A stretch of DNA of 37,372 nt. Origin: Candidatus Delongbacteria bacterium. GTDB lineage: Bacteria > CAIWAD01 > BS150m-G50. Positions 36,492-37,372 of the stretch are shown in pieces. The first letter of the stretch is position 1. Every line of letters starts with the position of its first letter. Under the pieces are notes generated by a model. That model searched no databases and was not told the DNA's origin. It was given only the letters and a program-made list of their open reading frames with translations. Position numbers and translations under genes: made by a program. The DNA lies in assembly GCA_016784425.1 (NCBI GenBank), contig JADHUQ010000003.1:1-37372 (forward strand), written 5' to 3'.

Positions 36492-37075
36492 TTCCTACCA
36501 TGATGTTGCAAGACGCTGCGCAAAACATCCTCCACCGACAGCTCCGGATTTTCGTGCAACTGTCGATGAACCTGCGGTTCCACCCGGGCGCGGTTGAATC
36601 CCAGCGCTTCAAGTGCTTCCAGGATCGCAGCAAGATTTGAGTCATCCTGCTCTTTACCGTCACTGAGTTCAACCTGTTGCAGTTTCTTACCCAGCTCCAG
36701 CAGCAACCGTTTGGCGGTCATTTTGCCGACACCGGGTACCGCCGTGAAGCTGGCTTCGTCACCGAGGTGTACTGCCCGCAGCAGTTCCGCGCTGCTCATC
36801 GTCGAAAGCACCGCCAATGCAACCTTGGGGCCGATCCCGGAGATGGCGATAATCTGCAGAAACAGGTCCCGCTCGTCCGTAGCGGCAAAACCAAAGAGCT
36901 GTGTCTGTTCCTGTACAGTGTGCTGATGAATGTAGACCTGCGCTTCGCAGTCCCGGGGCAAAGTCACCGCTGTACGTAACGAACAACGCACCCGATAGCC
37001 AATACCCTGATTTTCCACTACCAGGGTAGTGTTACGATTAACGGTGATCTGACCTTTGATATAATCGAACATCAA
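36488..37075 (-). CDS. ruvA: Holliday junction branch migration protein RuvA
   Basis: 195 aa; [63 protein letters not shown]. Confidence 0.96.
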   Translation of the reverse strand: MMFDYIKGQITVNRNTTLVVENQGIGYRVRCSLRTAVTLPRDCEAQVYIHQHTVQEQTQLFGFAATDERDLFLQIIAISGIGPKVALAVLSTMSSAELLRAVHLGDEASFTAVPGVGKMTAKRLLLELGKKLQQVELSDGKEQDDSNLAAILEALEALGFNRARVEPQVHRQLHENPELSVEDVLRSVLQHHGRK

Positions 37076-37372
37076 CTATCCTGAACGGTTGGCTGTTGTA
37101 AACTGCGGTTGCTGGGAATGAGTGATCGCCACCCCCAGTGCATCGGAAGCATCCAACGGTGTCGGTGGTTCCGACAGACCGAGGAGTTTTTGAACCATGA
37201 ACTGCACCTGTTGTTTGACGGCAGCACCGTTGCCTGTTACAGCCTTTTTGACTTCCCGTGGCGTGTATTCTGCCACCTTGATATTACGGTCGAGGATCGC
37301 TACGATTGCGGCGGCCCGGGCATGTCCCAGACGCAGAGCGGAAGTGGAGTTACGACTGACAAAGATATTCTC
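37076..37372 (-). CDS. ruvC: Holliday junction endonuclease RuvC (5' end outside window)
   Basis: Frame open to window edge: ENIFVSRNSTSALRLGHARAAAIVAILDRNIKVAEYTPREVKKAVTGNGAAVKQQVQFMVQKLL...PLDASDALGVAITH. Confidence 0.93.
   Translation of the reverse strand, partial: ENIFVSRNSTSALRLGHARAAAIVAILDRNIKVAEYTPREVKKAVTGNGAAVKQQVQFMVQKLLGLSEPPTPLDASDALGVAITHSQQPQFTTANRSG

Noticed and set aside
1-37372. CRISPR arrays, IS elements or prophage genes
   Set aside because: No regularly spaced direct repeats, transposase/integrase-like proteins or phage structural genes seen.

Overview
The window is about 37.4 kb of gene-dense bacterial chromosome, probably from a Gram-negative FCB-superphylum lineage (inferred from a SprA-like giant outer-membrane protein, Lnt, and several beta-barrel proteins). 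Nearly all genes lie on the minus strand. Minus-strand blocks: (i) PorV-like OMP / lnt / ruvX / lipoprotein / OMP; (ii) yicC-gmk-rpoZ-coaBC-udg4-dnaB-relA/spoT, behind a near-consensus sigma70 promoter; (iii) an Fe-S redox operon: P-loop ATPase, 2-oxoacid:ferredoxin oxidoreductase (Vor/Kor DABC), NuoE-, NuoF- and NuoG-like subunits, and a CooF-like polyferredoxin; (iv) rnz-sprA-prmA; (v) ruvC-ruvA-ruvB-queA and ispD-ispF. Two plus-strand genes (an outer-membrane protein and a ClC antiporter) flank a tRNA-Val(CAC). The most interesting signal is in the ~0.9 kb intergenic region 28285-29206. On the minus strand it has an exact-looking sigma54 promoter (TTGGCACG-N4-TTGCT) followed about 90 nt later by a strong intrinsic terminator, with no convincing ORF between. 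This predicts a sigma54-dependent small RNA with repeated UCCC motifs, and a pair of 12-bp inverted repeats sits at enhancer distance upstream. The second is the Vor/Kor operon contiguous with a NADH-dehydrogenase-like module, suggesting a NAD(H)-linked or bifurcating 2-oxoacid oxidoreductase. Everything here comes from reading the sequence; no searches were run.
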